Shown piece after piece: positions 1 to 8,933 of a stretch of DNA of 64,000 nucleotides (position 1 is the first letter of the stretch; the number at the start of each line of letters is the position of its first letter). This DNA is from DATAVB01 sp036267955. GTDB lineage: Bacteria; Actinomycetota; Actinomycetes; Mycobacteriales; QHCD01. Made by a program: the position numbers and the translations under genes. The notes beneath the pieces were generated by a model. It was not told the origin of the DNA and ran no database searches. It worked only from the letters and a program-made list of their open reading frames with translations. The stretch spans positions 62,001-126,000 of the forward strand of contig DATAVB010000118.1 in the NCBI GenBank assembly GCA_036267955.1, in the 5' to 3' direction.

Positions 1-1504
1 CGTGCGCCGCGGCCCGGATCTCATCGTCGGTGGCGTCCGGCTTCGCGTAAGCGATGTTGGCGGCGATCGTGTCGGAGAACAGGAAGCTGTTCTCGAAAAC
101 GATGCCGGTCCGGGCCCGCAGCGTGCGGAGCTGCCAGTCGCGGACGTCGGTGCCCTCGATCCGCACCGACCCACCGCTCACCTCCCGCAGCCGCAGGATC
201 AGCTGTAGTGCCGTGGACTTGCCGGCGCCGGACGGACCCACGATGGCGACCGTCTCACCGGCCCTGATGTCCATCGACAGGTTCTGCAGCACCGGCCGCT
301 CGGACTCGGGATAGTGGAAGCTCACGTCGTCGAACCGCACGCCGCCACCGGTCCGCTCCGGCGCGACCGCGTCGGGACGCTCGGTCACCTTGGATTTCAG
401 CGCCAGCAGCTCGGCGATCCGCTCCGCCCCGGAGCGGGCCAGCGGCCCCATCGTGACGATCATCGACAGGCCACGGGTGGAACCGGTGAGGTCGGCCAGG
501 TAGCCGGCGAAGGCCAGGAACGTACCGATGGTGAGGTGCCCGTGCAACGCCAGCCAGCCACCCATCAGCAACACGCCGACCTGCCCGATCAGCGGTGCGG
601 CCTGCAGGTGGGCCAGGAACGGCGCCCGGGTCCGGATGGCCCGCACCCGCGCCCCGAACATCGAGGTCAGCCGGTGTACGAAGCGGTCGAACTCGCCCTG
701 CTCCTGGCCGAATCCCTTGACCACGCGTACGCCGGTGACGGCCTCTTCGACCACGGTCATCATCTCGGCCTCGCGCTGCTGGGAGTCCCAGCCGGCCGCG
801 TAGACCTTCTTCTTCATCTTGCGGGTCAGGATGAAGACGATGACCAGCACGAAGGCGACCATCGCCGCCAGCTTGCCCGATAGCACGGCCATGATGCCGA
901 CCGCGAAGACCACCTTCAGCAGGTTGCCGACCAGGATCGGCAGCCAGCTGACCATCTGCTGGACCAGCATCAGGTCGGAGTTGGCCCGGGAGACCAGCTG
1001 CCCGCTCTGCAGGTGGGCATGCCCGGCTGCGTCGAGCCGCTGCAGGTGGTCATAGAGGTCACTGCGCAGGTCGAACGCGACGCCGAGGGAGATCCGGCCG
1101 CCCTGGTAGCGCCAGATCGCGGCCGTGACGAACCGCGCCACGCCGAGGCCGACCAGTGCCAGGATCCACGGCACGAGCGGCGCGGTGTGCGCGAGGATCG
1201 AATCGTCGATGATGATCTTCTGAGCGAGGGGCGCGGCCACCACGGCGGCCATCCACAACACGGATGCCACGAGGGTGCCGATGACCTGGCCGCGGTAACG
1301 CCAGACGTACGGGGCGAGCCACCGCAGCCAGGCGTTCTTGTCGGTCCCAGTCGATGAGGCAGCAGTCGATGGGGCAGCAGGAGCGTGCCCGGCATCGTTG
1401 CCAGAAGAGGGTGTTGGAGCGGTCCGAGCAGCCGGCCGGCTTTCCGGCGCGGATACGGTGCTGGCAGGCTCCGCTATGCGGGCTCCGCTTCGCACGGATG
1501 TCAC
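1..1504 (-). CDS. ABC exporter half-transporter, permease-ATPase fusion (3' partial)
   Basis: Type-I ABC exporter of the lipid/multidrug class, with an N-terminal transmembrane domain and a C-terminal ATPase in one chain. The start is a GTG at 1504, chosen because AGGAAGAG lies about 7 nt upstream. It gives a Ser/Ala/Pro-rich cytosolic leader of about 45 residues before the first helix (WLAPYVWRYRGQVIGTLVA). The Walker A motif GPSGAGKS is at about residue 422, and a Q-loop-type stretch (FENSFLFSDTIAANIAYA) follows. The frame leaves the window before the LSGGQ signature and Walker B, so about 100 C-terminal residues are missing. Substrate cannot be inferred. It is transcribed leftward, away from the sugar locus, and seems unrelated to it. 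Family call is firm; the exact start is moderate. Confidence 0.9.
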   Translation of the reverse strand, partial: MTSVRSGARIAEPASTVSAPESRPAARTAPTPSSGNDAGHAPAAPSTAASSTGTDKNAWLRWLAPYVWRYRGQVIGTLVASVLWMAAVVAAPLAQKIIIDDSILAHTAPLVPWILALVGLGVARFVTAAIWRYQGGRISLGVAFDLRSDLYDHLQRLDAAGHAHLQSGQLVSRANSDLMLVQQMVSWLPILVGNLLKVVFAVGIMAVLSGKLAAMVAFVLVIVFILTRKMKKKVYAAGWDSQQREAEMMTVVEEAVTGVRVVKGFGQEQGEFDRFVHRLTSMFGARVRAIRTRAPFLAHLQAAPLIGQVGVLLMGGWLALHGHLTIGTFLAFAGYLADLTGSTRGLSMIVTMGPLARSGAERIAELLALKSKVTERPDAVAPERTGGGVRFDDVSFHYPESERPVLQNLSMDIRAGETVAIVGPSGAGKSTALQLILRLREVSGGSVRIEGTDVRDWQLRTLRARTGIVFENSFLFSDTIAANIAYAKPDATDDEIRAAAH

Positions 1505-2042
1505 GGGAAATCTCTTCCTGCCGACGGCAGCACACGACGCATCGATAGCAGGGCAGGTGTGGGTGACACGGCGCGACGCACCCCGCCGTCGGCGGGTCTA
1601 GCGTCCGGGTGGTCGGCCGATCCGGCCTATTAGTGCGGCGTGGCGACTGTTGAGCGCTCCGGGCGGCTGGAACATGCGGCCGTCGGAAAGTGGGTCAGTC
1701 GAATGGATGAATGTGCAGGCCTTGGGGACACGGTCGGGCTTGCGCTCGACGCGGTCGGCCGGCGGATCGGCATGAGCCGCTCACGTTCCTCTCGAACGTG
1801 GGGTGGGACAGAAGCTGCGCGCAACTCTGCGCACGCTACAAAAGGCTAGCGATGGTTTGATCCAGACGCAAAGAAGATCCGGTATTTCTGTCGTGGCGTG
1901 CGACACGTTGTCCCGATCGGTCGCCCCAGGGTGCGGCCGGGCGGACGGGTCGGTGACGCCGAACGGCCGGCTGCGGACAGTGGATGGGCCCGGATCGGCG
2001 AAAGGTTGACGGTGATTCCGGCGGTTCGTACAGTGCATTTCT
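1505..2042. other. Intergenic region, no gene seen
   Basis: Divergent spacer between the ABC exporter and the rhamnose-isomerase-type gene. Short open frames here (for example 1640-1849) have no good ribosome site and no recognisable domain. The right part is slightly less GC-rich and should hold the promoter of the downstream gene. I see no RNA gene. Confidence 0.5.
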
Positions 2043-2056
2043 CTGAATCGTTTCAG
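2043..2056. promoter_or_regulatory. Candidate LacI-type operator upstream of rhaI
   Basis: CTGAATCGTTTCAG is a near-perfect 14-bp inverted repeat, with arms CTGAA/TTCAG around a central CG. It lies 68 nt before the isomerase start. Its form matches the TGAAAC-GTTTCA class of LacI-family sites. It differs from the GGAAAGCGCTTTCC class seen elsewhere in this locus, so another regulator may read it. Confidence 0.45.
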
Positions 2057-2124
2057 GGTAAATCGGGCTGGTGCTGTTCCGGCCGATGTTCCGACGCGGA
2101 GCGCCGGGGTTAGGAAGGCAGCTG

Positions 2125-3285
2125 ATGGGGTCGTCGAGCGCCGTGAAGGCCGCGTTGAAGCAACAGCGTATCGAGACCCCGTCGTGGGCCTACGGGAATT
2201 CCGGCACCAGATTCAAGGTGTTCGCCCAACCCGGCGTGCCCCGCACACCGTACGAGAAGATCGCCGACGCCGCCCAGGTGCACGCCTTCACCGGCGTCGC
2301 GCCGAGCGTCGCCATCCACATCCCGTGGGACGCGGTGCAGGACTACGCCGACCTCTCCCGGCAGGCCCAGGAGCTCGGCGTCCGGATCGGGGCCATCAAC
2401 CCCAACACGTTCCAGGACGACGACTACAAGTTCGGCAGCGTGTGCCATCCGGATGCCGCGGTGCGCCGGAAGGCCACCGACCATCTGCTGGAGTGCATCG
2501 AGATCGGCAAGCAGACCGGGTCGGACATCCTGTCGATCTGGCTGGCCGACGGCACCAACTACGCGGGCCAGGACTCGATGCGCGACCGGCAGGAGCGGCT
2601 GCACGAGACGCTGTCGGAGACCTACGCGGCGCTGCCCGCCGGAATGCGGATGTTGCTGGAGTACAAGTTCTTCGAGCCGGCCTTTTACCACACCGATGTC
2701 TGTGATTGGGGAACCTCTTACAGTCATTGCCTCCGGCTCGGCGACCAGGCGCAGGTTCTCATCGACACCGGCCACCATGCGCCCGGCACGAATATCGAGT
2801 ACATCGTGGCGCTGCTGCTAGGTCAGCGGAAATTGGGGGGTTTCCACTTCAATTCCCGCAACTTCGCCGACGATGACCTCATCGTTGGCACCGCCGACCC
2901 GTTCGAGTTGTTCCTGATCATGAACGAGATCGTCGACGCCGGTGACCTTTCCGCGGATGTGGCCTTCATGCTCGACCAGTGCCACAATCTCGAGCCGAAG
3001 ATCACCGCCGAGATCCGGTCCATCATGAACGTGCAGGAGGCGACCGCCAAGGCGTTGCTGGTAGACCGGGAGGCGCTCAAGGCCGCCCAGCGGGCCGGAG
3101 ACGTGCTTGAGGCGCATGGCGCGCTGATGGACGCCTTCAACACCGACGTGCGACCGCTGCTGGCCGAGGTCCGGGACGAGATGGGTATCGACCCGGAGCC
3201 GGTCAAGGCGTTCAAGCGCTCCGGCTACCTGGAGAAGGTGGCCGAGCAGCGGGTCGGCGGGTCGGCCATGGGCTGGGGCGCCTGA
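2125..3285 (+). CDS. rhaI: L-rhamnose isomerase-type sugar isomerase
   Basis: Cytosolic TIM-barrel aldose-ketose isomerase of the actinobacterial/Pseudomonas RhaI type, which interconverts L-rhamnose and L-rhamnulose and often accepts other rare sugars. The start ATG at 2125 has AGGAAGG 7 nt upstream; a frame-open extension to 2071 has no such site. The product is 386 aa, close to family length. Metal-ligand segments are visible: an acidic LLEYKFFEP strand, QVLIDTGHHAPGTN and GFHFNSRNFADDDL. The opening (SSSAVKAALKQQRIETPSWA) is typical of the family. No kinase or aldolase for a classical rhamnose route is adjacent, so the physiological sugar is uncertain. It stands alone, with a palindromic operator upstream and a terminator hairpin downstream. 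Confidence 0.85.
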   Translation: MGSSSAVKAALKQQRIETPSWAYGNSGTRFKVFAQPGVPRTPYEKIADAAQVHAFTGVAPSVAIHIPWDAVQDYADLSRQAQELGVRIGAINPNTFQDDDYKFGSVCHPDAAVRRKATDHLLECIEIGKQTGSDILSIWLADGTNYAGQDSMRDRQERLHETLSETYAALPAGMRMLLEYKFFEPAFYHTDVCDWGTSYSHCLRLGDQAQVLIDTGHHAPGTNIEYIVALLLGQRKLGGFHFNSRNFADDDLIVGTADPFELFLIMNEIVDAGDLSADVAFMLDQCHNLEPKITAEIRSIMNVQEATAKALLVDREALKAAQRAGDVLEAHGALMDAFNTDVRPLLAEVRDEMGIDPEPVKAFKRSGYLEKVAEQRVGGSAMGWGA

Positions 3286-3295
3286 GTCGTCCGCT

Positions 3296-3320
3296 CCGGG
3301 CGCCCATGTCGGGCGTCCGG
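3296..3320 (+). terminator. Terminator-like hairpin after rhaI
   Basis: CCGGGCGCCC and GGGCGTCCGG pair over about 10 bp (one G-T) around a 5-nt loop, starting 11 nt after the isomerase stop. There is no U-tract, as is common in high-GC actinobacteria. Confidence 0.45.
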
Positions 3321-3662
3321 GTCGGTACCGGCCGCGGCGGCGTCGATACCCGCCGGTAGCTTTCCGGCGAGCCCCGCGGGCCGGGACGCGTCTCACGGGG
3401 TTGTCCACAGGCCGCGACCTGGGAACGTTGTCTCATTTGCACAACTTCGCCAGTGCATACGTTTGCATCGAAAGGTTTCGGATTACGGGCTCGAAGCCGA
3501 TCGTGTAGGAAGCCGGATACGCTCGACACGCCCGAGTCGTGGAAATTACCTTCCGATAAGGCGCGCCAGCATCTTGACGTTGCCGGCAGAACGCCTTACG
3601 GTTTCTGCATTGAAACGAATCATTTCGTGTCTCCCAATCTGATCCAGTATGAGGCGGCAGCC
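3321..3662. other. Intergenic region with single DnaA-box-like nonamer and a palindrome
   Basis: Non-coding spacer. TTGTCCACA at 3411-3419 matches the high-GC form of the DnaA box but is alone. TGCATACGTTTGCA at 3454-3467 is a 14-bp imperfect palindrome centred on ACGT, the shape of a LacI-family operator. The frame of the next gene is open back to 3453 but has no supporting ribosome site there. Confidence 0.4.
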
Positions 3663-4004
3663 ATGGGCCACACCCTGAGCCAAGCAACGATCGGCCACGA
3701 GGAATCGGTGGGAGTGGTGCGTGATCCCTACGTTGTCCGCCCCCGCCAGTGGGCCGGACACGACCGACGGCCGCGTCTTGTCCCCAGCGCGGAAGGGACG
3801 CCGACAGAGACCGGCGGCCTCAATGCGGCTGACATTCACCTTCTCGGGCTGCTCGCCGAGGGGCTCCCGCTGGAGGCCGTGGGCCGCCGGCTCGACCTCT
3901 CCGACCGCACCATCCGGCGGCGGGCCCGGTCGGTCTGTGACCGAATCGGCGTCCGAGCGCCGATCCAGGCGGTCGCCTGGGCCGCGCGGCGCGGCCTGAT
4001 CTGA
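3663..4004 (+). CDS. Small LuxR-type HTH protein
   Basis: Probable DNA-binding protein of 113 aa. The last 60 residues form a LuxR/GerE-like helix-turn-helix: LNAADIHLLGLLAEGLPLEA, then GRRLDLSDRTIRRRARSVCD, ending in a conserved AVAWAARRGLI tail. There is no receiver or ligand domain, only a short basic N-terminal part (DPYVVRPRQWAGHDRRPR). The ATG at 3663 was chosen because AGGCGG lies about 7 nt upstream and an in-frame extension to 3453 looks non-coding. The gene stands alone between rhaI and the minus-strand sugar operon, so it may regulate one of them or be independent. Class call is good; role unknown. Confidence 0.7.
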   Translation: MGHTLSQATIGHEESVGVVRDPYVVRPRQWAGHDRRPRLVPSAEGTPTETGGLNAADIHLLGLLAEGLPLEAVGRRLDLSDRTIRRRARSVCDRIGVRAPIQAVAWAARRGLI

Positions 4005-4028
4005 TCCTTCCGTACGACTGTTCACACT

Positions 4029-4069
4029 GATGTGGCATCCGGGCAGCACAACCGCCCGGGTGCCACATC
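4029..4069. terminator. Bidirectional terminator between convergent genes
   Basis: The arms GATGTGGCATCCGGGC and GCCCGGGTGCCACATC pair almost completely around a short loop. The hairpin lies 24 nt after the HTH gene stop and 12 nt beyond the amidohydrolase stop on the other strand, so it can serve both. Confidence 0.75.
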
Positions 4070-4080
4070 GGCGTTCCGGG

Positions 4081-4911
4081 TCAGCTGATCGGCCGGCGGG
4101 TGCGCAGGATCTCTGCCATCGTCCCGCCGAGGATTTGCTCGATCCCGTCGCCCAGGAAGTCTCCGTACGAACGGACGGCTTCCAGCGACTGGCGATAGGT
4201 GAGCATGTCCCGGGACGCGGGGAAATCCGAGCCCCAGCAGAGGCGCTGCGGTCCGAAGGCCGCCGCTACGGCCCGGAAATTCTCCCGCGCCTCCTCGTAT
4301 GGGAAATCCCAATTCTTTTCCGACGAGTAGTGAAATCCGGAAACCTTGATGAGAATGTTCGGTATGGCAGCGGATTCCAGTAATTCGGCGGCGTTCTCCC
4401 GGCTGCCCAGCCCGCCGAGGTGATGGCAGAGAATCGGCAGGGTGGGAAACCGCCGGGCGATATCCCGGATCGCGGGCTGCCACTGCGGCGAGGCGGCGAT
4501 GCTGGCAATCAGATCGAGCTCGGCCGCCGCCTCGAAGAACTCGATCCCGTCCGGTGAGCCGAACCAGCCGTCGGGCTGGCCGACGTAGTGCGTGAATCCG
4601 GCAATCGGGTGCCGCTGCGCCTCCTCGCGCAGCCGCCCGGCCGCTCCGGGGGTGTGGTACGTCGGCCACCACGAACAGTCCACATCGGAGATCTGTACAA
4701 GCCGGTCCGGATAACGCGTGGCGGCGTACGCACCGTAGTCATTGTTGTCGGGGTTGTGATCGATCCGGGCACAGACCAGAAGCGCCTGGTCGACTCCCCA
4801 CCGGTCCATCTCCCAGATGAGCTGCTCGACCCGGCCGCGGACCTCCGGGTCCGGCACCGGCGGCTCGTACGGCCAGTAGCGCCAGGCGTGACAGTGACTG
4901 TCAATGATCAT
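4081..4911 (-). CDS. Amidohydrolase-family (lactonase-like) hydrolase
   Basis: Metal-dependent hydrolase of the amidohydrolase-2 superfamily, 276 aa. Family members often hydrolyse sugar lactones such as fuconolactone or rhamnonolactone, or decarboxylate. Visible features are the N-terminal metal motif DSHCHAW (residues 4-10), an ILCHHLGG strand in the middle and LCWGSDFPAS near the C terminus with the conserved Asp. It is the last gene of the minus-strand operon. Its ATG overlaps the upstream stop as ATGA, implying translational coupling. With dehydrogenases and a dehydratase upstream, a lactonase step in sugar-acid catabolism is the best inference; the substrate is not shown. Confidence 0.75.
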   Translation of the reverse strand: MIIDSHCHAWRYWPYEPPVPDPEVRGRVEQLIWEMDRWGVDQALLVCARIDHNPDNNDYGAYAATRYPDRLVQISDVDCSWWPTYHTPGAAGRLREEAQRHPIAGFTHYVGQPDGWFGSPDGIEFFEAAAELDLIASIAASPQWQPAIRDIARRFPTLPILCHHLGGLGSRENAAELLESAAIPNILIKVSGFHYSSEKNWDFPYEEARENFRAVAAAFGPQRLCWGSDFPASRDMLTYRQSLEAVRSYGDFLGDGIEQILGGTMAEILRTRRPIS

Positions 4912-5984
4912 CTCAGCGAAGCCCTTCCGTGGCGCTCGTCGAGCACCGCGTCGGTCAGATCGGCGGTCGTCTCCCGCCCGGCAAAATACCGGGTCAGCTC
5001 ATCGACCATGAAACGGAAGAACAGGATGCGACTCTCCACGGTGACGCCGGCGATATGCGGGCTGAGGAAGACGTTGGGAGCGTCCCGTACCGGCGAGTCC
5101 ACCGGGAACGGTTCGGGCTCGAAGACATCGAGGCAGGCGATGATCTCATTGGCCTGCACCCGCTGCACCAGCGCCGCCGAATCGACCACCGCACCGCGGG
5201 ACACGTTGACGAAGACGGAATCGGTGCGCAGCAGGGCGAGCTGCTCGGCACCCAGCAGGCCGCGGGTGCCCTCGGTGAGCGGCACCAGGCAGAAAACCAC
5301 GTCGCCGTGGGTGAGCACGGTCGGCAGATCGGCGAAGGCGATGCCGTACGGCCGGGCCAGCTCGCGTGGCACGTACGGGTCGTAGACGAGGGCGTCCACG
5401 CCGAACGGCCGGAGCAGCTCGATCAGCCGCTGCCCGACATGCCCGAAACCGACCAGACCGACCGGCCGTCCGGACAGCTCCCGGTTGCGTGCGAGGTGCG
5501 CCCGGCGCTGCTCGGGGTCGGCGAACCCGGGCTGGTGGTCCAGCAGCGACCGGAACAGGGAGCCGGCGTCCCGCAGCCCCACGAGTGCCAGCGCCAGCGC
5601 CCATTCGGCTACCCCCATCGACGAGCCGTGGGTGGTGTCGAGCACCGTGATGCCGCGGCGGCGCGCGGCAGCGATGTCGATCCGAGCCCCGAATCGGTCA
5701 CCCTCCAGCTCTCCGACGACACGCAGCCGTGGTGCTCCGGCGAGCACCCGTTCGGTCACCCGCGGCGCGCCATGGCAGAGGAGGAGAACGTCCAGATCGG
5801 CGGCGAAATCGGCCAGCGCCGCGTCGTCCGCGGCCGTCGACGCCGGCGCCTGCATCCAGGCCGTCGGCGCGTCGAACGGACGATGCCGGAATTCGGCCAC
5901 AGTGGACAGACGATCGAGATCGGCCGGATCGAGATAGCTGTCGCGGACCTGTTGCGTGCAGGCCAGACCGACGATCGGCGTCAC
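4908..5984 (-). CDS. D-isomer-specific 2-hydroxyacid dehydrogenase
   Basis: NAD(P)-dependent 2-hydroxyacid dehydrogenase, 358 aa. A substrate-binding half flanks a Rossmann domain with GLVGFGHVGQRLIELL as the dinucleotide motif. NVSRGAVVDSAALV carries the conserved Arg, and LSPHIAG supplies the catalytic His. The start GTG at 5984 overlaps the upstream stop as GTGA. It would reduce or oxidise an alpha-keto/alpha-hydroxy acid in the pathway encoded by its neighbours. A related but distinct enzyme lies at 17440-18447 beside the LacI gene and the same operator class, so the locus carries two such enzymes. Confidence 0.85.
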   Translation of the reverse strand: MTPIVGLACTQQVRDSYLDPADLDRLSTVAEFRHRPFDAPTAWMQAPASTAADDAALADFAADLDVLLLCHGAPRVTERVLAGAPRLRVVGELEGDRFGARIDIAAARRRGITVLDTTHGSSMGVAEWALALALVGLRDAGSLFRSLLDHQPGFADPEQRRAHLARNRELSGRPVGLVGFGHVGQRLIELLRPFGVDALVYDPYVPRELARPYGIAFADLPTVLTHGDVVFCLVPLTEGTRGLLGAEQLALLRTDSVFVNVSRGAVVDSAALVQRVQANEIIACLDVFEPEPFPVDSPVRDAPNVFLSPHIAGVTVESRILFFRFMVDELTRYFAGRETTADLTDAVLDERHGRASLR

Positions 5985-7120
5985 CGGAACGCCACCGCGC
6001 CGTCCTCGCGGGTCGCCGAGCCGGTGATGAGGATCGGTTGCGCCGGATGGGCGGCGAGCCCGGCCTCATCCAGCGCAATGCCGAGCCCGGGCCGGTCGGG
6101 CGCCCAGAGATAGCCGTCGCGGAGCTCAACGATCTCGTCGACGATGTCTGTCCACGCAGGAGTGTCCTGCGGCACGTGCTCCTGCACCTCCCAGTTGGGG
6201 GTGGCAATGCCGAGTTGGACCTGGGCCGCGGTGGCCACCGGGCCGGACGGAACGGCGTGCGGGATGACGCCCTGATGGTGTGCCTCGGCCAGCGCGCAGA
6301 TCTTCCGCACGTGCGTGATGCCGCCCGCGACTCCGACATCGGGCCGGATGAAATGCAGATTCCCGTGCTCGACGTATTCCCGAAATTCCCAGATGGTGGT
6401 GTTCCGTTCACCGGCAGCCATCGGGACCCGCGCCTTGGCGGCGATCTCACCGAACGACAGCACCGAGTCCGGCGGAATCGGATCCTCGACGAAAAGTGGC
6501 CGCAGACGGGCGATTTCGTCCATCAGGACAAGCGAGTCGCCCGGTGCCATGTTGCGGTGCAGCTCGATACCGACGTCGATTTCCCAGCCGACGGTGTCGC
6601 GGACCGCCTGAAACCGGTCGACCAGATCCTGGATCTTCGCCCCGTGTCGCATGTCGTGGTGCTCGTGCTGGAAGAGCAGCACCTTCAGCGCGGTGTATCC
6701 CTCGGCCACCGCGTCGGCGGACGCCTGAGCCACCTCCTCGAGGGTCCCGGTCGGCACGACGCGCATCGCCCGAACCGCGCGCCGGCACCGCCCGCCGAGC
6801 AGCTGCCAGACCGGCAGTTCCAGGTGTTGGCCGCGCAGATCCCACAGCGCCTGGTCCACTGCGGACAGTGCACCGACGATCGCCATTCCGCGCATGGACA
6901 GGGCGCGATAGAGGTGCAGCCAGTGTGCCTCGACGTCGAAGGCATCTTTTCCCAGCAGGTACGGACGGAACGAGTCGACAATCTCGGCGGCGGCGGCCGG
7001 CCAGCCGAAGAAGGTGGATTCGCCGACGCCGACGAGCCCGGATTCGCTGGTGACCTGCACGTACGTACCCGTGCCGGAGACAACCGACCGGACATCGGCG
7101 ATCGGGAGCAGCGTGGTCAT
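5981..7120 (-). CDS. Enolase-superfamily sugar-acid dehydratase (mandelate racemase group)
   Basis: Mg-dependent enzyme of the mandelate racemase/muconate lactonizing group, 379 aa. Family members in such operons typically dehydrate sugar acids (galactonate, mannonate, gluconate types). A capping domain (GLVGVGESTFFG) precedes the barrel. Barrel-end segments expected to hold metal ligands and catalytic residues are DVGIELHRN, FVEDPIPP, AAGERNTT and IPHAVPSGP, the last with the general-base His typical of mannonate/galactonate dehydratases. It sits mid-operon, overlapping neighbours on both sides by 4 nt. Specific sugar acid unknown. Confidence 0.85.
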   Translation of the reverse strand: MTTLLPIADVRSVVSGTGTYVQVTSESGLVGVGESTFFGWPAAAAEIVDSFRPYLLGKDAFDVEAHWLHLYRALSMRGMAIVGALSAVDQALWDLRGQHLELPVWQLLGGRCRRAVRAMRVVPTGTLEEVAQASADAVAEGYTALKVLLFQHEHHDMRHGAKIQDLVDRFQAVRDTVGWEIDVGIELHRNMAPGDSLVLMDEIARLRPLFVEDPIPPDSVLSFGEIAAKARVPMAAGERNTTIWEFREYVEHGNLHFIRPDVGVAGGITHVRKICALAEAHHQGVIPHAVPSGPVATAAQVQLGIATPNWEVQEHVPQDTPAWTDIVDEIVELRDGYLWAPDRPGLGIALDEAGLAAHPAQPILITGSATREDGAVAFR

Positions 7121-7617
7121 GATTCCTCTGCCGGATAGATGAAATCGGGAGTGATGCGTTCGCTCGGCGCCTCGATCAGTTCGACGACGGTGGAGAAATC
7201 ACCGGTCGGCGCGAAATAGGCAAACGCGCCGTCGCCGGTCGCGCCGAACCCGCGGGCACTCTGCAACGGGGTCCAGCCGCGCCGCAGGGCCTCGGCCACG
7301 GCGGCCGGATGATCCTCGACGTAGCGTCCGACGTGCTGCTGTCCCTCGCCGTGCCGTTCCAGATGGTCGGCGAAAATGCTCGGACCGGACAGCGGCTCGA
7401 CCAATTCGAACTGCACGTTGCCCGACCAGGCAAGGGCATGCCGCAGGCTGAAGTCGACGCGTTCGCCGTAATAAATGGTGTCCTTCAGCCGCGGTGGGGC
7501 CAGGGTGTACGCGGTCCACGGGCCGATCGCCAGCTGGGCGGCGTACTGCCGGACGGCCTTTTCCAGATCGCGCACCACGATCGCGACCTGGGTGAACGGT
7601 GCGTCCAATGCGCTCAT
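7117..7617 (-). CDS. VOC (glyoxalase-fold) protein
   Basis: Vicinal-oxygen-chelate fold protein of 166 aa with two beta-alpha-beta-beta-beta modules. The first begins FTQVAIVVRDLEKAV, and the second ends TVVELIEAP with a probable metal-ligand Glu. The first canonical metal His is replaced by Gln in TQVAIVV, so the metal site is incomplete compared with methylmalonyl-CoA epimerase-type members. The start is the ATG at 7617, which overlaps the preceding stop as TGATG. The open frame continues upstream to 8295 but that part is antisense shadow of the dehydrogenase gene. It may isomerise or epimerise a pathway intermediate. Confidence 0.7.
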   Translation of the reverse strand: MSALDAPFTQVAIVVRDLEKAVRQYAAQLAIGPWTAYTLAPPRLKDTIYYGERVDFSLRHALAWSGNVQFELVEPLSGPSIFADHLERHGEGQQHVGRYVEDHPAAVAEALRRGWTPLQSARGFGATGDGAFAYFAPTGDFSTVVELIEAPSERITPDFIYPAEES

Positions 7618-8816
7618 CACGCGACCCCCAGCGCCTCGTCGATGTCGGCGCTGCTGGCGTGCAGCGCCCCGGATGCGACGTCGGCGACGCGCACGGCCCG
7701 GCCGAGCAGTTGCGATTCGTACACGGCATAAACGGCGGCCAACGCGTTGAGCCCGCTCACGCCGTCCACATCGGGCGACCGCCCGGTGAGCACAGCGTCG
7801 GCGAAATCGTGCAGCTCGATGGCCAGGTGAGCAGCGTCCGACTCGGCGAATTCGAGCTGGTATTCGGCGCTGCTGCTGCCGAAGAGGTCGGCGCCGAGGC
7901 GGTCGACCGGGCTGCCGCCGAGCTCGGCCAGCAGCTCCTCGCCCTGCAGCGTGCAGTCGGCGCGGTACACCACCACCGGGCCGCCGCTGCGATCGGCGGG
8001 CAGCCGCATCGAGCCAAGTCGGCCGTGCACGGTGCGCTGGAAATAGCTCTGCCCGGGCCCGGACGGCAGGTATCCGAGTTGCACCGTCACCCCGGAACTG
8101 GTGACGAGTTGGGCCAGCAGCGAATCCTCGCCGGTGGCGGTGACGGCGGTGCCGTCGGGGGCCCGGCGCACCGGCTCCGCGATCAGGCCGCGGCCGTGCA
8201 CGCTCTCGATGTCGCCAAGCAGATACTGGACCATGTCGGTGAGGTGCACACCCATGTCCAGCGCGATCGAGCCGCGCAGCCGGTCGTGCCGCCACGGCGT
8301 GATGATGACCCGGTCGCTGCCGCCGAGATGGGAGTCGACCATGAGATGCAACGGGCCGATGAGTCCCGCGTCCAGGACCGCCCGCGCGACCCGGCTGCCG
8401 TTGCCGCGCCGGTAGTTTTCTGCGGTGGCCAGCGTCGCTTTTCCCTTATCCGCCGCCGCGATCATTGCCCGGGAGGTGCGTGGGGTCAGGGCGAGCGGCT
8501 TTTCAGAGATGACGTGCTTTCCGGCCTGCAAGGCGGGAACGGCGAGACTGTGGTGGGTCACCGGGTCGGTGACGATATCCAGGGCCGCGACGTCGAGATC
8601 GTCGATCACGGCGGCTATTCCGCTGTGCACCTTCGGTCTGACGCCCAGGGTCTCGGCCGCCTCGGTGGCCAGCCGCTCCGCCGCGGCCGGATCGAGATCG
8701 CAGACCGCCACCAGCTCGATATTCCGCCGGCCCACCCGCTCGAGCGCCTGGTAGCCACGTAGATGGCGGGCGCCCATGCCGCCGCAGCCCACCAGACACA
8801 TCGGCAGCCTCTGCAC
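7617..8816 (-). CDS. Gfo/Idh/MocA-family dehydrogenase
   Basis: NAD(P)-dependent sugar or cyclitol dehydrogenase of about 399 aa. An N-terminal Rossmann fold has CLVGCGGMGARHLRGY. EKPLALT is the conserved catalytic Lys-Pro motif, and DMGVHLTDMVQYLLGD holds the family His. The GTG at 8816 is preceded by AGGAGG with a short 4-nt gap. An ATG at 8801, just before CLVGCGG, has a weaker AGAGG site and is an alternative. It is the second gene of the operon after the solute-binding protein, and its stop overlaps the VOC gene start. It probably oxidises the imported sugar unit at C1 or C3. Confidence 0.85.
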   Translation of the reverse strand: MQRLPMCLVGCGGMGARHLRGYQALERVGRRNIELVAVCDLDPAAAERLATEAAETLGVRPKVHSGIAAVIDDLDVAALDIVTDPVTHHSLAVPALQAGKHVISEKPLALTPRTSRAMIAAADKGKATLATAENYRRGNGSRVARAVLDAGLIGPLHLMVDSHLGGSDRVIITPWRHDRLRGSIALDMGVHLTDMVQYLLGDIESVHGRGLIAEPVRRAPDGTAVTATGEDSLLAQLVTSSGVTVQLGYLPSGPGQSYFQRTVHGRLGSMRLPADRSGGPVVVYRADCTLQGEELLAELGGSPVDRLGADLFGSSSAEYQLEFAESDAAHLAIELHDFADAVLTGRSPDVDGVSGLNALAAVYAVYESQLLGRAVRVADVASGALHASSADIDEALGVA

Positions 8817-8933
8817 AGGTCCTCCTGCCGGCACGGCAGACGGGCGCCGCCGCTACGGAACTTGCAGTCTCGGCGGGGTTTCCCCGGGCGTCAAGGCAAT
8901 CCGGCCGGACCTGGCCAGGCCGATCGAGGCGAC

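Noticed and set aside
1640..1849. Possible 69-aa gene in the left intergenic region
   Set aside because: No ribosome site, no domain and no hydrophobic or charged pattern of a real small protein.
7618..8295. Upstream extension of the VOC frame
   Set aside because: The sequence before 7617 is antisense-type Arg/Ala-rich text over the Gfo/Idh gene; the VOC fold starts at the ATG at 7617.
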